A DNA stretch of 25,482 nucleotides from Thermoanaerobaculia bacterium. Lineage in GTDB: Bacteria > Acidobacteriota > Thermoanaerobaculia > Gp7-AA8. The number at the start of each line of letters is the position of its first letter. The stretch's first letter is position 1. The stretch lies in assembly GCA_023700825.1 (NCBI GenBank), contig JAMPYE010000006.1, forward strand, positions 1 to 25,482. The letters run 5' to 3'. The position numbers and the translations under genes were made by a program. This document shows positions 1 to 7,914 of this stretch, piece by piece. The notes below the pieces were generated by a model. That model made no database searches and was not told the DNA's origin. It was given only the letters and a program-made list of their open reading frames with translations.

Positions 1-1
1 G

Positions 2-409
2 GAGAGTTTCGCGCGCGAGGCGGTCGTCGACGGCGAGATCACGCTCGGCGAGCTCGACATGAAGCTGCTCGCGGCAATCGATCGTTTCGAGCCATTCGGT
101 GCGGCGAATCCACGCATCACGGCGCTCGTGCGAGACGTTCAGGTTCTGTCGACGCGCGAGTTCGCCGCGGGCTGCCACGAGCTCGTGCTGAAGCAGGGGA
201 GCGTGACCGCTCGCGCCGTGCTCTGGCGCTCGGCTGCTGCGCTGACGTCGCTGCTCGCTCCCGGTGCGAGCGTCGATCTCCTCGCGCACCCCGACTTCGA
301 CAGTTGGAACCGTGCGCCTCGCCTCGAGATCGTCGACGCGGCTCCCGCCGGAAAACGAGCGATCGCGGAACGAAACTCGGCGGCAGACTGTTTGCGGCAG
401 GGCGAATGA
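2..409 (+). CDS. recJ: RecJ single-strand 5'-3' exonuclease, C-terminal part (5' end outside window)
   Basis: The reading frame is open from base 2 and ends at a TGA at 407-409, giving 135 residues of the C-terminus. The visible part contains an E-L-D-x-K-L-L stretch followed by the RFEPFGAANPR segment. That PFG-x-x-NP motif is typical of the region of RecJ that follows the DHHA1 domain, and an OB-fold-like segment of beta strands follows it. RecJ degrades single-stranded DNA 5' to 3' in recombination and mismatch or base-excision repair. The DHH catalytic motifs would lie upstream and cannot be checked here. The stop codon overlaps the start of the next gene in an ATGA arrangement, so the two are probably co-translated. 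The family call rests on a short C-terminal piece. Confidence 0.8.
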   Translation, partial: ESFAREAVVDGEITLGELDMKLLAAIDRFEPFGAANPRITALVRDVQVLSTREFAAGCHELVLKQGSVTARAVLWRSAAALTSLLAPGASVDLLAHPDFDSWNRAPRLEIVDAAPAGKRAIAERNSAADCLRQGE

Positions 410-2370
410 ACCCGGTCGTCAAGTGGCTCCGAATCCTCCTCCCGATCGCCTTCGTCGGCTTCATCGGGCTGATCGTCTTCAGCTACAGCCGCGCGAAACT
501 CGACCGGACCGCCTCGGTGGGCGACGGGCGCGATCTGGAGCCTCGAGAGGGCAACGACACCCCCAGCCTCGTCATGAAGACGTTCGAGGACACACACAGC
601 CTCGGCGGCCGGATGATCTCGCGCATTCGAGCGACCAGAACCACCGGCTTCAAGTCGGGCTGGTACACGCTCGAGGGAGTCGACCTCACGCTCTTCGGCG
701 AAGGGGGCGTGCAGTACTCGATCACGGCCGAAAAGGCGCAGTTCAATCCCGAGACGAAGGAAGCCGAAGCCATCGGTGGGGTGAAGCTGGTCTCCAGCGA
801 AGGCGTCGAGCTGCGCACCGCGACACTCGGTTTCAACGGAACGAGCGCGAACAACAAGGTCCCGGTCGATTTCAAGGTCGGCCCATGGACCGGGCGCGCA
901 GGCGGAATCCGGCTCGAGGTTGCCGAACAGGCGCTGCACCTGATCGACGGCGTGACGGCGGAAATGAGTGCGCCCGATCCGGCCGCGCGTGCTTCGATAC
1001 AGGCCGACTCGGCCACGTCGCGGCAGAAGACCGGGCAGTTGATCTTTACGGGCAACGTGCGAATGACGAAGCAGTCCGAGTCGGCGTCGGCGGACATGAT
1101 CGCCGCGACGACGCGCAAGGAGGATCGCACCATCAGCGCGCTCACTGGCGACGGAAACATCGTGATCCGCCTCGCCGGCTCCAGCGCATTCGCGGCGCAG
1201 GCGGGAGACGAGCTGATCGGCCGTGGTGAGACGCGGATCACGGCGGACCGCTTCGTCGGCGACATCCCGGCGGGGGGGGTGATCCGGGGGCTCATCTTCT
1301 TCGGCGAGCTCATGCCGGTACACGCCATCGTCGACGGTGCGCCGCGGCGCGAGCTCACTGCTTCGCAGGTCCGCGTCGAGATCACCGAGGCCCGCACGAT
1401 TGCCGCCCTTCATGCGGAAGGGAAGGCGAGCATGAGCGAGGGTGGCAATCAGCCGCGAGCCGTGGAAGCCGAAAAGATCGACGTGTTCTTCGATCCGGTG
1501 ACGAAGAAGCCGTCAAACGCCGTACTCGAGAAAGCCGTCCGATTCCGCGACCCGAAGAGCGAAGGGCGATCCGACGCGGCAACGTACGACATGGTGGGCG
1601 ACCGAGTCGTGATGACCACGGCCGGCGGGACGAACCCGACGCTGACGTCGGAAGGCACTTTGCTCAAGGCGTCGATGATCGAGATATTTCCGAAGGCCGG
1701 CATTCTGAAAGGAACCGGCGCGGTCGTCGCGCGGTACGCCGCGAAGAAGGATTCGCCCTCGGACAGCGTGCTCTTCTCCGGCAAGGGTCAACCGGTCTAC
1801 ATCAACTCCTCCGCGGTCACCGTCACGCGCAGCACCCGGCAGGCGGTGTTCAGCGGAGGTGTAAAGGCGTGGCAGGACCTCAATACCGTGTTCGCGGAAG
1901 AGCTTCACATCCTCGAGAACGGGGAAGAGATGTCGGCCCGCGGCGGCGTCCGTGCCGTCCTTCGCCAGGGGCTAGACGAAGCGGGCGCACCGCGGCTCGT
2001 GAACGCGCGGTCCGAGACGCTCGGAGCGAAGAAGACCGCACGGCAAGTCCAGCTCGACGGGAATGTGCAGATCGAGGAACCGGGGCGCGTTCTTCGCTCC
2101 GACAAGACCGTGTTCCATTTCGACAAGAGCCAGCAACTCGAGAGAATCGAGTCCGAAGGCAATGTGAGCGTGACCGAATCCGCGACGGGGAGGAGCGCCA
2201 AGGGCACGCACGCGACCTACCGCGTGATCCAGCGCACGCTGCGAATCCTCGGTTCGCCGGCCGTGTTGACGGACGCTTCCGGCGAAGTCAAGGGGACTGA
2301 GATCCGATTCGATACCGCGAGCCAGAAAGTGGAAGTGATCGGCGGCGAGGCGACTTACAATCCGGACTGA
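406..2370 (+). CDS. lptC/lptA: Fused LptC/LptA-type LPS transport protein with repeated OstA segments
   Basis: Encodes 654 residues. The frame stays open further upstream, but the ATG at 406 forms an ATGA overlap with the recJ stop and is followed at once by a membrane anchor (about residues 7-26, VKWLRILLPIAF...), as in LptC. Residues of roughly 30-200 fit an LptC-like periplasmic domain. The rest shows recurring OstA/LptA-type beta units with a G-N-V or G-G-V turn, for example FTGNVRM near 214, FSGGVKAW near 482, LDGNVQIEE near 550 and SEGNVSVTE near 583. E. coli LptC is about 190 residues and LptA about 185, so this protein is more than three times either one. By family, LptC takes LPS from the permease and passes it to LptA, which bridges the periplasm. 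lptB follows after one base. No separate lptA is visible. Confidence 0.82.
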   Translation: MNPVVKWLRILLPIAFVGFIGLIVFSYSRAKLDRTASVGDGRDLEPREGNDTPSLVMKTFEDTHSLGGRMISRIRATRTTGFKSGWYTLEGVDLTLFGEGGVQYSITAEKAQFNPETKEAEAIGGVKLVSSEGVELRTATLGFNGTSANNKVPVDFKVGPWTGRAGGIRLEVAEQALHLIDGVTAEMSAPDPAARASIQADSATSRQKTGQLIFTGNVRMTKQSESASADMIAATTRKEDRTISALTGDGNIVIRLAGSSAFAAQAGDELIGRGETRITADRFVGDIPAGGVIRGLIFFGELMPVHAIVDGAPRRELTASQVRVEITEARTIAALHAEGKASMSEGGNQPRAVEAEKIDVFFDPVTKKPSNAVLEKAVRFRDPKSEGRSDAATYDMVGDRVVMTTAGGTNPTLTSEGTLLKASMIEIFPKAGILKGTGAVVARYAAKKDSPSDSVLFSGKGQPVYINSSAVTVTRSTRQAVFSGGVKAWQDLNTVFAEELHILENGEEMSARGGVRAVLRQGLDEAGAPRLVNARSETLGAKKTARQVQLDGNVQIEEPGRVLRSDKTVFHFDKSQQLERIESEGNVSVTESATGRSAKGTHATYRVIQRTLRILGSPAVLTDASGEVKGTEIRFDTASQKVEVIGGEATYNPD

Positions 2371-2371
2371 G

Positions 2372-3154
2372 ATGAACGACTCGGATGTGCGGACGGCGCC
2401 AGTGGACGAGGACGGCGTCAAGGGAGAGCCTTCGACGCTTTCCACCAGGGGCCTCGTGAAGATCTACCGCGGACGCAAGGTAGTGCGCGGGGTCTCGATC
2501 GATATCCGCCAGGGTGAGATCGTTGGTCTCCTTGGCCCGAACGGCGCCGGCAAGACCACAACTTTCTACATGGTCGTCGGCCTGACGCAACCCGACGAAG
2601 GTAGCGTCCTGCTCGGCGGCGAAGAGATCACGAGCCTGCCGATGTACATGCGGGCGCAGCGTGGGATCAGCTACCTGCCGCAGGAACCCTCGATTTTCCG
2701 AAAACTGACGGTCGAAGAGAACCTCCTCGCCGTGTTCGAGACGATGAGCCTGCCGCTCTCCGAGCGTGAGCGACGTACGCGCCGGCTCCTCGAAGAGTTC
2801 GGCATCGCGCACATCGCGAGAAACCGCGGCTTCTCGTTGTCGGGAGGAGAGCGGCGGCGCGTTGAAATCGCAAGGAGCCTCGCAATCAACCCTGCCTTCA
2901 TTCTGCTCGACGAGCCGTTTGCCGGAATCGACCCGATCGCGGTGCTCGAGATTCAGGGAATCGTTTCGCGCCTGAGGGCGCGCGGAATCGGCATTCTCAT
3001 CACCGACCACAACGTCCGAGAAACATTGAAGATCACCGATCGCGCCTATATCATTAAAGAGGGTGAGATCTTCCGACAGGGGCCGCCTCAGGAGCTGTCG
3101 TCGGACGCTGAAGTGCGGCGGATCTACCTCGGCGAGGGCTTCAACCTTCACTGA
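2372..3154 (+). CDS. lptB: LPS export ABC transporter ATP-binding protein LptB
   Basis: Encodes 260 residues. All ABC ATPase motifs are present: Walker A GPNGAGKT (55-62), the signature LSGGERRRVEIAR, Walker B FILLDEPFAGIDP and the switch histidine in ITDHNVRE. The DEPFAGIDP and ITDHNVRETL wording is characteristic of LptB rather than of other ABC ATPases. It hydrolyses ATP on the cytoplasmic face to drive LPS extraction by LptFG. It is about 20 residues longer at the N-terminus than E. coli LptB (241), owing to an acidic, probably disordered leader before the ABC domain. The start is one base after the lptC/lptA stop, so translation is likely coupled. The permease partner is the fused gene at 14587. 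Confidence 0.95.
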   Translation: MNDSDVRTAPVDEDGVKGEPSTLSTRGLVKIYRGRKVVRGVSIDIRQGEIVGLLGPNGAGKTTTFYMVVGLTQPDEGSVLLGGEEITSLPMYMRAQRGISYLPQEPSIFRKLTVEENLLAVFETMSLPLSERERRTRRLLEEFGIAHIARNRGFSLSGGERRRVEIARSLAINPAFILLDEPFAGIDPIAVLEIQGIVSRLRARGIGILITDHNVRETLKITDRAYIIKEGEIFRQGPPQELSSDAEVRRIYLGEGFNLH

Positions 3155-3164
3155 ACCGGTCCCC

Positions 3165-3183
3165 CCGCTTCCCGAGGAAGCGG
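3165..3183 (+). other. Perfect 8-bp RNA hairpin between lptB and rpoN
   Basis: CCGCTTCC (3165-3172), loop CGA, then GGAAGCGG (3176-3183) form an uninterrupted 8-bp stem with a 3-nt loop in the 56-bp gap between lptB and rpoN. No T-tract follows (TCCCCGCC), so it does not look like a normal intrinsic terminator. It could be a processing or stabilising structure that separates lptB and rpoN mRNA, or a weak attenuator. Confidence 0.45.
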
Positions 3184-3210
3184 TCCCCGCCGGCCGGAAC
3201 CAGAGCTGAC

Positions 3211-4710
3211 ATGGGCCTCGAGCAAAAGATCCAGCTGAAGCTGTCGCAGAAGCTTGTGATGACACAGGCGCTGCAGCAGGCGATCAAGCTCCTTCAGATG
3301 ACGCGGATGGAGCTTCAGGAAGTCGTCTCCCAGGAGCTGACGGAGAATCCGCTTCTCGAGGAGAGCTCGGACGAGGAAGGGAAGCCGGAGGAGATCGAGG
3401 CCGAGAACGAGGCGCAGGCGGCGGCCGAAGCGCAAACCGAAAGGGACGGCGGGAAGAACGGTGAAGCGCCGGCGGTCGCCGACGAGGCCTCGCCCGTCGA
3501 GAAAGACCGCGACTCGTTCGACGAAATCGACTACGAAGCGTACTTCCAGGACTACATCGAGTACGGCTACAACCCGCGAGGGTCCGAAGAGCACGAGGCA
3601 TTTCCACTCGAGAACGTCCTGACGCAGCCGCCGGACCTGTCGGATCATCTCACCTGGCAGCTCCAGATGTCGGATGCCTCTCCCGAGATGAAGGCGATTG
3701 CGGGCTTCCTGATCGGCAATCTCGACGGGGACGGCTATCTGCAGCTGACGGACGAGGAGATCGCGGCAACGTTTCCGGACGCCTCCGAGGCGATCATCGA
3801 ACGGACGATTCAGCTGGTGCAATCGTTCGACCCGATCGGTGTCTGCGCGCGCAATCTCAAGGAGTGTCTGCTGCTCCAGCTCGACCGGCTCGACATCGAC
3901 TCGGCACTGCTGGCGAAAGTCGAAGAAATCGTGGAGCGGCACTGGGACCTGTTCGCCTCCAGGAGCTATGCGCAGCTCGCGAAGGCGCTCGGTGTCGAAA
4001 TGAAGCTCCTGGAGACGATGGTCGACCTGATCCGCCGGCTCGACCCGAAGCCCGGGGGCGTTTACGACAACGAGCGCGTGATCTACGTCGAGCCCGACGT
4101 CTATGTGCGAAAGGTCGGAGACGACTACGCCATCGAGGTGAACGACGACGGGATGCCGCGCCTGCGCCTGAGCCACCACTACCGCCAGATGCTGGGGCGC
4201 GAGGACTCGAAGGGCGAAACCGCGAACTACATCCGCGACAAGATGAAGTCGGCGTTCTGGCTGATCAAGTCTCTCGACCAGAGACAGCGTACGATCTACA
4301 AGGTGGCCGACTCGATCGTGAAGCATCAGAAGGAGTTTCTCGACCACGGTGTCGACCGGCTCCGCCCGCTGGTGCTGCGCGACGTGGCGGACGACATCCA
4401 GATGCACGAGTCGACGGTGTCGCGTGTGGTCTCGAACAAGTACATCCACACGCCGCGCGGCCTGTTCCCGATGAAGTATTTCTTCCACAGCGGGCTCGAC
4501 TCGCGCCACGGCGACGACGTGTCGAGTGTCGCGGTCAAGGCGCGAATCAGGGCGCTGATCGAGAAGGAGGACCCGCGCAAGCCGCTGTCCGACTCCAAGA
4601 TCGTAAAGGTGCTCGCGCAGCAGGGCGTGGAGATCGCGCGGCGGACAGTTGCTAAATATCGCGAGGAGCTCAGGATTCCCTCGTCGACGGACAGGAAACA
4701 GGTGTTCTGA
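3211..4710 (+). CDS. rpoN: RNA polymerase sigma-54 factor RpoN
   Basis: Encodes 499 residues, full length for the family (E. coli 477). Region I (about 1-50) is the glutamine- and leucine-rich QKLVMTQALQQAIKLLQM segment that contacts bacterial enhancer-binding activators. Region II (about 51-110) is strongly acidic, with many Glu and Asp. The core-binding and helix-turn-helix region follows, and the diagnostic RpoN box ARRTVAKYRE sits at 476-485 near the C-terminus. It directs RNA polymerase to GG-N10-GC promoters and needs AAA+ activators, none of which is encoded in the window. Neighbours lptB upstream and hpf, a phosphotransferase regulator and rapZ downstream match the conserved rpoN locus of many Gram-negative bacteria. 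No strong Shine-Dalgarno sequence is seen before the ATG. Confidence 0.97.
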   Translation: MGLEQKIQLKLSQKLVMTQALQQAIKLLQMTRMELQEVVSQELTENPLLEESSDEEGKPEEIEAENEAQAAAEAQTERDGGKNGEAPAVADEASPVEKDRDSFDEIDYEAYFQDYIEYGYNPRGSEEHEAFPLENVLTQPPDLSDHLTWQLQMSDASPEMKAIAGFLIGNLDGDGYLQLTDEEIAATFPDASEAIIERTIQLVQSFDPIGVCARNLKECLLLQLDRLDIDSALLAKVEEIVERHWDLFASRSYAQLAKALGVEMKLLETMVDLIRRLDPKPGGVYDNERVIYVEPDVYVRKVGDDYAIEVNDDGMPRLRLSHHYRQMLGREDSKGETANYIRDKMKSAFWLIKSLDQRQRTIYKVADSIVKHQKEFLDHGVDRLRPLVLRDVADDIQMHESTVSRVVSNKYIHTPRGLFPMKYFFHSGLDSRHGDDVSSVAVKARIRALIEKEDPRKPLSDSKIVKVLAQQGVEIARRTVAKYREELRIPSSTDRKQVF

Positions 4711-4770
4711 CCCGCATTGGCGGGCGGAAGTGCGGCCGAGACGGTGCACGTGCAGTTCAACGGACAGCCG

Positions 4771-4776
4771 GGGAGG
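4771..4776 (+). promoter_or_regulatory. Ribosome binding site of hpf
   Basis: GGGAGG at 4771-4776, five bases before the hpf ATG at 4782, supports that start. The 71-bp leader also holds a small CCCGC/GCGGG hairpin (4711-4724) and the palindrome TGCACGTGCA (4745-4754), whose roles are unknown. Confidence 0.7.
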
Positions 4777-4781
4777 AAACG

Positions 4782-5336
4782 ATGAACATCGAAGTTTCAG
4801 GGCGCAAATACGAAGTCACCGACAAAGTTCGAAAGATGATCGAGCAGAAGCTCGAGAAGGTGAAGAAGTACTTTCACGACATCATCGAGATCCGCTGCGT
4901 CCTGAAAGTCGAGAAGTACCGGAACATCTGCGAGGTGCAGATTCACGGCAAGGAGCACGACGTCGCGTCCCGCCAGGAAGGGGAGACGATGGAGGAGGCG
5001 ATCCAAATGGCGATCGACCACCTCAAGCTCCAGGCCCAGAAGAACCGCACGAAGATCAGCGATCGCCGCAAGGGAAAGAAGGCCCCTGCCGTCGCCGTGA
5101 CCGACTGGCAGGTGCAGGTGTTCGAGCCCGGGAAGTTCCGCGAGCCCGACAATCGGCCCCGCATCGTCACGACGACCAAACTCCCGGTGCGGCCTCTCTC
5201 CATCGAGCAGGCGGCGCTGCTCCTCGACGGATCGAAGAACGATTTCATCGTGTTCCGTGATCTCGACACGGAGAAGGTGTCGGTGATCTATCGGCGGAAG
5301 GACAAGAATTTCGGCCTGATCGCGCCGGAGTTCTGA
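4782..5336 (+). CDS. hpf: Ribosome hibernation promoting factor, long form
   Basis: Encodes 184 residues, the size of long-form HPF. Residues 1 to about 100 are the ribosome-binding S30AE domain, with the typical VTDKVRKMIEQKLEKVKKYF start and the basic KNRTKI tail. Residues of about 125-184 form the C-terminal dimerisation domain (TTKLPVRPLSIEQAALLLDGSKNDFIVF...). By family the N-domain blocks the decoding centre and the C-domain pairs two ribosomes into inactive 100S particles in slow growth. Its position right after rpoN is the classic arrangement. A GGGAGG ribosome-binding site decides the start. Confidence 0.95.
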   Translation: MNIEVSGRKYEVTDKVRKMIEQKLEKVKKYFHDIIEIRCVLKVEKYRNICEVQIHGKEHDVASRQEGETMEEAIQMAIDHLKLQAQKNRTKISDRRKGKKAPAVAVTDWQVQVFEPGKFREPDNRPRIVTTTKLPVRPLSIEQAALLLDGSKNDFIVFRDLDTEKVSVIYRRKDKNFGLIAPEF

Positions 5337-5371
5337 GGCGCGCGCCGAGCGAGAGCCCGCGAGCCAGAACG

Positions 5372-6457
5372 ATGAGTGACCAGCGCGAAGCATGGGAAGA
5401 CGACGAGAGTTTCGTCGAGACCGAGGTCCGAACCCTCGAGTCGCCGGAGCTGTCCGACCTGTCGCTGCGGCTGGTGACGGGCGCCGACGGCCTCGACCGC
5501 ATGATTCTCAAGCCGCGCGTTCAGAAGCCGGGCCTCGCGTTCGCGGGATACTACGAGTACATCAAGCCGGGGCGGGTGCAGATCATCGGCGCGTCGGAGA
5601 TCGGCTACCTGAACAGCCTCCCGCCCCGGCTCCGCGAAAAACGCGTGCGCGACGTCGCCGGGCTCGACGTTTCCTGCTTCGTCGCAACGAGGGGAATCGA
5701 GCCGATCACCGAGTTCGTCCGGGAGTGCGAGAACCACTCGATCCCGCTCTTCCGCACCGATTCGATGTCGTCGACGACGATCACGCGGATCACCTATTTT
5801 CTCGAGGAGACCATGGCGCCGCGGGTCACGATCCACGGTGGCCTGCTCGACGTCTACGGCATCGGGCTCCTGCTGCTGGGCGACAGCGGCGTCGGCAAGA
5901 GCGAGTGCGCGCTCGACCTCGTCTGGCGCGGCCATCGCCTCGTCTCCGACGACACGGTACTGATCAAGCGCCATCCGAACGAGGTGCTGATCGGATACTC
6001 GAACGACCTGATCTCCCATCACATGGAGCTGCGAGGCATCGGGATCATCAGCGTCAAGGACCTGTTCGGCGTCTCGTCGACGCGCGATCTCAAGCCGATC
6101 GACCTCGTCGTGAAGCTCGAACGATGGGTCGAGGGGACCGAGTACGATCGCCTCGGACTGGCCGGTGAGACGTACGAGCTGCTCGGCGTGACCAAGCCCT
6201 TCGTGAGACTCCCCGTGGCGTCCGGGCGCAACCTGGCGCTGCTCGTCGAGATCGCCGCGCGGAACCACCTGATGAAGCTCCAGGGATACAACACGGCCGA
6301 GGACCTGGTATCGCGCGTCAACGACGAGATCCAGCGTCGGGGGAACGAGGGCGACACGAGCGTCCAACTCGCGTCGGAGAGCGCCTCGATGCGCGACAAG
6401 CACATCATCAATCGCTCGCAGCACGAGCGCCAGCAAGCTCCGCGGCGCCGAAAATGA
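5372..6457 (+). CDS. hprK: HPr kinase/phosphorylase HprK
   Basis: Encodes 361 residues, longer than the usual 310-330 because of an acidic N-terminal leader and a charged C-terminal tail (...ERQQAPRRRK). The N-domain (about 45-155) is followed by the kinase domain: IHGGLLDVYGIGLLLLG, P-loop GDSGVGKS (170-177), WRGHRLVSDD, and the HprK signature ELRGIGIISVKDLFG. It phosphorylates or dephosphorylates the regulatory serine of HPr. The target serine is present in the HPr encoded downstream (Ser47). No good Shine-Dalgarno precedes the ATG. The stop overlaps the rapZ start (ATGA at 6454). In proteobacterial rpoN clusters this place is often taken by ptsN, so finding hprK here points to a HprK-controlled PTS. 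Confidence 0.95.
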   Translation: MSDQREAWEDDESFVETEVRTLESPELSDLSLRLVTGADGLDRMILKPRVQKPGLAFAGYYEYIKPGRVQIIGASEIGYLNSLPPRLREKRVRDVAGLDVSCFVATRGIEPITEFVRECENHSIPLFRTDSMSSTTITRITYFLEETMAPRVTIHGGLLDVYGIGLLLLGDSGVGKSECALDLVWRGHRLVSDDTVLIKRHPNEVLIGYSNDLISHHMELRGIGIISVKDLFGVSSTRDLKPIDLVVKLERWVEGTEYDRLGLAGETYELLGVTKPFVRLPVASGRNLALLVEIAARNHLMKLQGYNTAEDLVSRVNDEIQRRGNEGDTSVQLASESASMRDKHIINRSQHERQQAPRRRK

Positions 6458-7326
6458 CGAACGCGAATCCCGAAAAGCTCGTCATCGTGACCGGCCTCAG
6501 CGGCGCGGGGAAGAGTTACGTCCAGGGCACGCTCGAGGATCTCGGGTTCTACAGCGCGGACAATCTTCCCGTCTCGCTGATCGAGCCGTTCCTCGACGAG
6601 GTCGTGGGGCGCGAGGGCAAGGATCGGATCGCGATCGTCATGGACGTGCGCGCGCACGATTTCTCGCGCACCTTCCCGCGCTACTTCTCGGAGGTCTTGC
6701 GGGCACGGTTCCCGCAGGCGATCCTCATCTTCCTCGACGCACGGGACGAAGTGCTGGTGCGGCGATTCTCGGAGACGAGGCGGCCGCACCCTTACGGGGT
6801 GAATCTCCCGATCCTCGACGCGATCGCCGCCGAGCGGCGCGAGTTGACCGACGTCAAGGCGATCGCGAACATGGTGCTCGACACTTCGCAGTTCTCGGTC
6901 CACGAGTTGAAGGCCGAGATCAACCGCCGGTTCCAGCTCCCCGGCTACGTGATGCCCATGCTGGTCAACGTGGTGACCTTCGGCTTCAAGTACGCCATCC
7001 CTCCGAACATCGACCTGATGTTCGACGTGCGGTTCCTGCCCAATCCGCATTTCGTCGACGGGCTCCGGCCGAAGACGGGACGGGAGCCCGAAGTCGTCGG
7101 TTTCCTCGAATCGCATGCGGAGTATGCCGAGTTCTTCGGACGGCTCTGCTCGTTCGTCGAGTACGTTCTGCCGCAGTACGAGCGCGAGATGAAGAGCTAC
7201 CTGACGATCGGTGTCGGCTGCACCGGTGGCAAGCACCGCTCGGTGGCGATCGGCGAAAAGCTCGGGGCGCGGCTCGCGGAAATCGGTTACCGCGTCGAAA
7301 TCACCCACAGGGACATGTCGAAATGA
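6454..7326 (+). CDS. rapZ: RNase adapter protein RapZ (P-loop nucleotide-binding)
   Basis: Encodes 290 residues, standard for the family (E. coli 284). The P-loop GLSGAGKS spans 14-21, followed by the DLGFYSADNLP segment and the MDVRAHDF region. The C-terminal domain carries TFGFKYAIPPNIDLMFDVRFLPNPH and the conserved GCTGGKHRSV motif. In E. coli, RapZ binds glucosamine-6-phosphate and small RNAs and steers RNase E to control glmS. Whether an equivalent small RNA exists here cannot be told from this window. It overlaps hprK by 4 bp, so the two are probably translated together. A likely terminator lies 64 nt after the stop. Confidence 0.95.
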   Translation: MTNANPEKLVIVTGLSGAGKSYVQGTLEDLGFYSADNLPVSLIEPFLDEVVGREGKDRIAIVMDVRAHDFSRTFPRYFSEVLRARFPQAILIFLDARDEVLVRRFSETRRPHPYGVNLPILDAIAAERRELTDVKAIANMVLDTSQFSVHELKAEINRRFQLPGYVMPMLVNVVTFGFKYAIPPNIDLMFDVRFLPNPHFVDGLRPKTGREPEVVGFLESHAEYAEFFGRLCSFVEYVLPQYEREMKSYLTIGVGCTGGKHRSVAIGEKLGARLAEIGYRVEITHRDMSK

Positions 7327-7330
7327 GCTT

Positions 7331-7377
7331 CCCCGGCATGCTGTCCGGGGCGCGAAATCGAAGCGCCCTTCAGCGCT
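7331..7377 (+). other. Two small hairpins after rapZ
   Basis: CCCCGG/CCGGGG (7331-7336 with 7345-7350) and AGCGC/GCGCT (7362-7366 with 7373-7377) lie in tandem just upstream of the stronger terminator-like hairpin. Together they make the rapZ 3' region highly structured. Neither is followed by a T-run. Confidence 0.3.
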
Positions 7378-7390
7378 GTTCGTGTGCAGT

Positions 7391-7430
7391 GCGGGCTCGC
7401 TCCTTCGGGCAGCCCGCGAGTTTGTTTTCC
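7391..7430 (+). terminator. Intrinsic terminator or attenuator between rapZ and PTS EIIA
   Basis: GCGGGCT (7391-7397) pairs perfectly with AGCCCGC (7411-7417). The loop can fold further around a TTCG tetraloop. After a 3-nt GAG, a T-rich run TTTGTTTTCC (7421-7430) follows. This is the only stem plus T-tract I find in the window. It should end, or partly end, transcripts coming through hprK-rapZ before the PTS genes. Confidence 0.55.
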
Positions 7431-7477
7431 CAGGAATGCTGCAATGCGCGCCACCCGCGGACATGCGCCGCTGGCGC

Positions 7478-7484
7478 GGAGGAG
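7478..7484 (+). promoter_or_regulatory. Ribosome binding site that fixes a TTG start for EIIA-Man
   Basis: GGAGGAG at 7478-7484 lies five bases before a TTG at 7490. The in-frame ATG at 7463 has no such site and would add nine residues (MRRWRGGDS) not expected in this family. The TTG start is therefore preferred. Confidence 0.75.
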
Positions 7485-7489
7485 ATTCG

Positions 7490-7903
7490 TTGATCGGGGC
7501 TTTGATCGTTACACACGGGCAGCTCGCACACGAGTTGCTCAACGCTGCGAGGGTAATCGAAGGGGACCTCAGCGGTCTCGAGGCGCTGTCGCTCGAATGG
7601 AACGACACCGTCGACGAGGCGCGAGACAAGATTCGGACTGCGCTCGCGCGGTTTCCTTCCGACACGAAGATCATCATCTTCACGGACATGTTCGGCGGCA
7701 CCCCGAGCAACATCTGCCTGTCGTTTCTCGAAAAGGGCAAGGTGGAGGTGCTCACGGGAGTGAACCTTCCCATGGTCTTGAAGTTCACGTCGCTTCACGA
7801 CGGCGCAACCAACCTCGACGAGCTCGCGCACCTCATCCGCGAGAAGGGGGCGCGCGCGATCCGCGTCGCGTCGGACCTTCTCTCGGGAGAGCAGAGCAGC
7901 TGA
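7490..7903 (+). CDS. PTS EIIA component, mannose (EIIA-Man/ManX N-domain) type
   Basis: Encodes 137 residues from a TTG start chosen by its GGAGGAG ribosome-binding site. From there the protein begins M-IGALIVTHG, which puts the phosphoryl-accepting histidine at position 9, as in EIIA-Man (His10 in E. coli ManX). The FTDMFGGTPSNICLSF motif and the PMVLKF segment are typical of the family. It accepts phosphate from HPr. No EIIB, EIIC or EIID partner is encoded in the window, so the protein is more likely a regulatory phosphoacceptor than part of a sugar permease, although genes elsewhere cannot be excluded. ptsH follows after 11 bp. The rare TTG start may lower its expression. Confidence 0.9.
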   Translation: MIGALIVTHGQLAHELLNAARVIEGDLSGLEALSLEWNDTVDEARDKIRTALARFPSDTKIIIFTDMFGGTPSNICLSFLEKGKVEVLTGVNLPMVLKFTSLHDGATNLDELAHLIREKGARAIRVASDLLSGEQSS

Positions 7904-7914
7904 AGGAGCAGCCC

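Noticed and set aside
304..405. Upstream extension of the lptC/lptA reading frame
   Set aside because: It overlaps recJ in another frame and is Arg-rich. The ATG at 406 directly precedes the membrane anchor and makes an ATGA overlap.
3148..4749. Long open frame on the minus strand opposite rpoN (533 codons)
   Set aside because: It is a shadow of high-GC codon use. The protein is Arg/Leu/Val/Asp-rich with no family motif, while rpoN on the other strand is complete and recognisable.
6019..7788. Long minus-strand open frame opposite hprK, rapZ and EIIA (589 codons)
   Set aside because: It crosses three well-defined genes and contains no recognisable domain.
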